DNA from: Ichthyenterobacterium magnum
GTDB taxonomy: Bacteria > Bacteroidota > Bacteroidia > Flavobacteriales > Flavobacteriaceae
Length of the DNA: 64,000 bases
Reading direction: 5' to 3'
Assembly (NCBI RefSeq): GCF_003610635.1
Contig: NZ_RAQJ01000006.1
Location: forward strand, 1 to 64,000
The notes beneath the pieces are model-generated. The model saw nothing but the letters and a program-made list of their open reading frames with translations, had not been told where the DNA came from and did not search any database. A program made the position numbers and the translations under genes. Positions 62,385-64,000 of this stretch are shown in pieces. Position 1 is the first letter of the stretch, and every line of letters starts with the position of its first letter.

Positions 62385-62647
62385 CACCCGAGGAGTTAGA
62401 CATAGAATTTAAAGATGCTGTAAAGCGAATTAATGGACTTGAAGGACCTTTTCCAGCAGATTTCCTGCTACGCCTTTATGCCTATTATAAAAAAGCAAGT
62501 GATGATTATGGAAGACCAAGTAGTAGCAAACCTATTATTAATGCGTTTAAAACCAACGCGCTTTTTCAAGTAAAAAATGTTTCTCAAGATGAGGCCAAAC
62601 GTATTTATATTGATTTAGTTAACAACTACTTTTTATATCGCAAATAA
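62381..62647 (+). CDS. Acyl-CoA-binding protein
   Basis: A protein of 88 residues with the four-helix ACBP pattern: LDIEFKDAVKRINGLEGPFPADFLLRLYAYYKKASDDYGR, then KTNALFQVKNVSQDEAKRIYIDLVNNYF. ACBPs bind long-chain acyl-CoA in the cytosol and are mainly eukaryotic, though known in some bacteria including Flavobacteriia. The canonical W in the KWDAW segment is replaced (NAFKTNALFQ), which may weaken ligand binding. ATGA overlap with psd suggests supply of acyl-CoA to phospholipid synthesis. Confidence 0.9.
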   Translation: MTPEELDIEFKDAVKRINGLEGPFPADFLLRLYAYYKKASDDYGRPSSSKPIINAFKTNALFQVKNVSQDEAKRIYIDLVNNYFLYRK

Positions 62648-62676
62648 TCCCATCTCAAATTAAAAATATAAAATCT

Positions 62677-62684
62677 TATTTTTG
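62677..62684 (+). promoter_or_regulatory. -7 element for the M28 peptidase gene
   Basis: TATTTTTG, 24 nt before the ATG at 62709. Predicted leader about 20 nt. Confidence 0.5.
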
Positions 62685-62708
62685 CCATCAAAATAAATTA
62701 ACTGAATC

Positions 62709-63878
62709 ATGAAACACCTACTTCTTAATGCAATTCTATTAGTGTTTTTTACAACAAGTTTTACTACTAGTGGTCAAACTTATAAAGCTTTTTATGGTGA
62801 CATTGTAAGTAATGTATCGTCTACTAATATTCTAAATGACTTAACAACATTTGAAAATTTTGGAATTAAAGATGTTGGATCTACAGCACTTACAAATGCA
62901 GAAAATTGGATTATATCTCGATACCAAACTTTAGGGTATACAAATGTTGCTACACAATCTTTTACATATTCTGCTGGTACAAGTAATAATATTATTGTTA
63001 CTAAAACTGGTACGCTATACCCAAACACTTATGTGATTATTGATGCACATTATGATACTATAAATGGTCCAGGAACCAATGACAATGGAAGCGGTACTGT
63101 GTTACTTATGGAAATAGCACGTTTACTTAAAGATGTCGATACAGAATATTCTATTAAATTCATTCATTTTAGTGGTGAAGAAGATGGACTTATAGGAAGC
63201 AACTATTATGTAAATAATACTGTAAATCCTCAAAACCTAGACATTAAAGTCGTTTTTAACATTGATGAAGTTGGAGGTATTAGCGGACAAACTAATGACA
63301 CAATAGTTTGTGAAGAAGATAGAAGCAATCCGCCTGCTAACAACTCTCAATCGTCGACCATGACTGCAATATTGGCTACAACAATTGGGTTATATTCTAA
63401 CTTAAATACAGAAATTTCTTTTGCCTATGCATCAGATTATATTCCTTTTGAAAATAATGGCGAAATTATCACAGGTCTTTATGAAAAAAACGAAACGCCA
63501 TATGCTCATACGGCAAATGATTTGTTAGTAAATATGGATCCTAATTATGTGTTTGAAGTGACTAAAGGTTCTTTAGGAGCATTAATGGAATTTGCAGGTG
63601 CATTTGATACTTTAGGAATCGATGCTCAAACTTTAGAATCTGAAATCTCAATGTATCCAAATCCATCAAACGGAAATATAAATATTGCATTTAAGTCAAA
63701 TTTTGACGGCAATACTACTCTTTTCACACTTTATGATGTTCTAGGTAAACAAGTATTTCAGCAAAACCTAATACAACAGAATACATCAGTTAATTTACAG
63801 GCTCTAAATAAAGGCATGTATATGGCTGTTTTTCAATCTGGACATACAAAAACTGTAAAGAAATTAGTGCTAAACTAA
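62709..63878 (+). CDS. M28 family zinc aminopeptidase with T9SS sorting tail
   Basis: A 389-residue secreted peptidase. Signal peptide KHLLLNAILLVFFTTSFTTSG; the catalytic domain has the dizinc ligands in IDAHYDTINGPGTNDNGSGT (His, Asp), FSGEEDGLIGS (Glu pair) and FNIDEVGG (Asp), plus YASDYIPF and a late His in PYAHTANDLL. The last ~80 residues (EISMYPNPSNGNINIAFKSNF...TLYDVLGKQVFQQNL...LNKGMYMAVFQSGHTKTVKKLVLN) are a type A sorting domain. Exported by T9SS, probably releasing N-terminal amino acids for uptake. Its stop overlaps the next, convergent gene by 4 bp. Confidence 0.95.
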   Translation: MKHLLLNAILLVFFTTSFTTSGQTYKAFYGDIVSNVSSTNILNDLTTFENFGIKDVGSTALTNAENWIISRYQTLGYTNVATQSFTYSAGTSNNIIVTKTGTLYPNTYVIIDAHYDTINGPGTNDNGSGTVLLMEIARLLKDVDTEYSIKFIHFSGEEDGLIGSNYYVNNTVNPQNLDIKVVFNIDEVGGISGQTNDTIVCEEDRSNPPANNSQSSTMTAILATTIGLYSNLNTEISFAYASDYIPFENNGEIITGLYEKNETPYAHTANDLLVNMDPNYVFEVTKGSLGALMEFAGAFDTLGIDAQTLESEISMYPNPSNGNINIAFKSNFDGNTTLFTLYDVLGKQVFQQNLIQQNTSVNLQALNKGMYMAVFQSGHTKTVKKLVLN

Positions 63879-64000
63879 TCTCTAATTAGTGGCATAGTAG
63901 AACAGCGTAATAAACCTTCTTGTTTAGCGATTTCTGCATATGGGACTTCTTCAACTGTAAAGCCTTGTTCACGTAACCATGTGTTTAAACGTGTGAAATT
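63875..64000 (-). CDS. Dimethylarginine dimethylaminohydrolase / amidinotransferase-type enzyme, 3' end
   Basis: Only the last 41 codons are in the window, entering from the right edge: LNTWLREQGFTVEEVPYAEIAKQEG, then LLRCSTMPLIRD and TAG. The RCSTMPLIR ending places the nucleophilic Cys eight residues from the C-terminus, as in arginine deiminase/DDAH-type enzymes. The fragment is distinct from the CtlX-like protein at 52315. It overlaps the convergent M28 gene by 4 bp. Confidence 0.75.
   Translation of the reverse strand, partial: NFTRLNTWLREQGFTVEEVPYAEIAKQEGLLRCSTMPLIRD

Noticed and set aside
1-64000. tRNA, rRNA, riboswitch or prophage genes
   Set aside because: No cloverleaf-like, rRNA-like or phage structural genes were recognised in any intergenic space; gaps are short and accounted for.

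Overview
The window is a stretch of chromosome from a low-GC member of the Bacteroidota, almost certainly a marine-type Flavobacteriaceae. Grounds: type IX secretion (T9SS) C-terminal sorting tails, fused SecD-SecF, FecI/FecR/TonB-receptor signalling genes, DUF6588- and TIGR02206-type proteins, AT-rich spacers, and promoters of the Bacteroidota type (-7 box TAnnTTTG). Genus cannot be settled from the sequence alone. No rRNA, tRNA, CRISPR array, prophage or complete insertion sequence was recognised.

Layout. 1-3470 (-): 5' part of a large secreted modular protein (CUB, PKD, P/Homo-B, five tandem 77-residue repeats) running off the left edge. 3494-8923: small secreted protein (-), then folE, a four-helix-bundle gene, cysS, yidD with an unusual amplified 3' tail, lgt and a DUF192 lipoprotein (+). 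9007-20754 (-): secDF, a short SecD-P1-like protein, mdh, a DUF6588 protein, gyrB, a CPBP protease, an HTH/DUF4870 regulator, asnB. 20944-28719: YCF48-like T9SS protein (+), queE (-), then a + run with a HerA-like ATPase, lipoprotein, cupin, hydrolase, rluF, LytTR regulator and a small secreted protein. 28902-35621 (-): a 2239-residue T9SS protein with vWA and lamin-tail domains and very recent internal duplications. 35917-38920 (-): TIGR02206 protein, folD, ffh. 39084-46364: a repeat-built lipoprotein (-) divergent from an ECF sigma / FecR / STN-TonB receptor set, followed by a PagL-like protein (+). 46361-53271: YfiT-like protein, two small proteins, cytosine deaminase-like enzyme (+), argS (-), TPR histidine kinase (+), CtlX-like hydrolase (-). 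53360-64000: M14 peptidase, NUDIX (-), pyrE, SRPBCC, birA (-), rsfS-ftsH, a LUD-cdsA-psd-ACBP run, M28 T9SS peptidase, and the 3' end of a second guanidino-modifying enzyme (-).

How genes work together. Much is housekeeping: protein export and lipoprotein maturation (secDF, yidD, lgt, ffh, ftsH), translation (cysS, argS, rluF, rsfS), one-carbon, pterin and deazaguanine metabolism (folE, folD, queE) and phospholipid synthesis (cdsA, psd). The accessory layer is cell surface: two giant secreted proteins, several lipoproteins, and a sigma/anti-sigma/receptor system whose divergent neighbour may be a surface partner.

Most unusual observations: (1) three 121-bp copies amplified at the 3' end of yidD, with a 17-bp inverted repeat that looks like a template-switch scar and an apparent ancestral tail about 360 bp downstream; (2) a near-perfect 502-bp duplication and a lamin-tail domain inserted inside a repeat of the 2239-residue protein; (3) several genes whose start codon lies only 4-6 nt after a TAnnTTTG box, suggesting leaderless mRNAs; (4) a SecD P1-like stand-alone protein beside secDF; (5) a dispersed ~68-bp palindromic element present twice; (6) the repeat lipoprotein divergent from the sigma/FecR/receptor genes.
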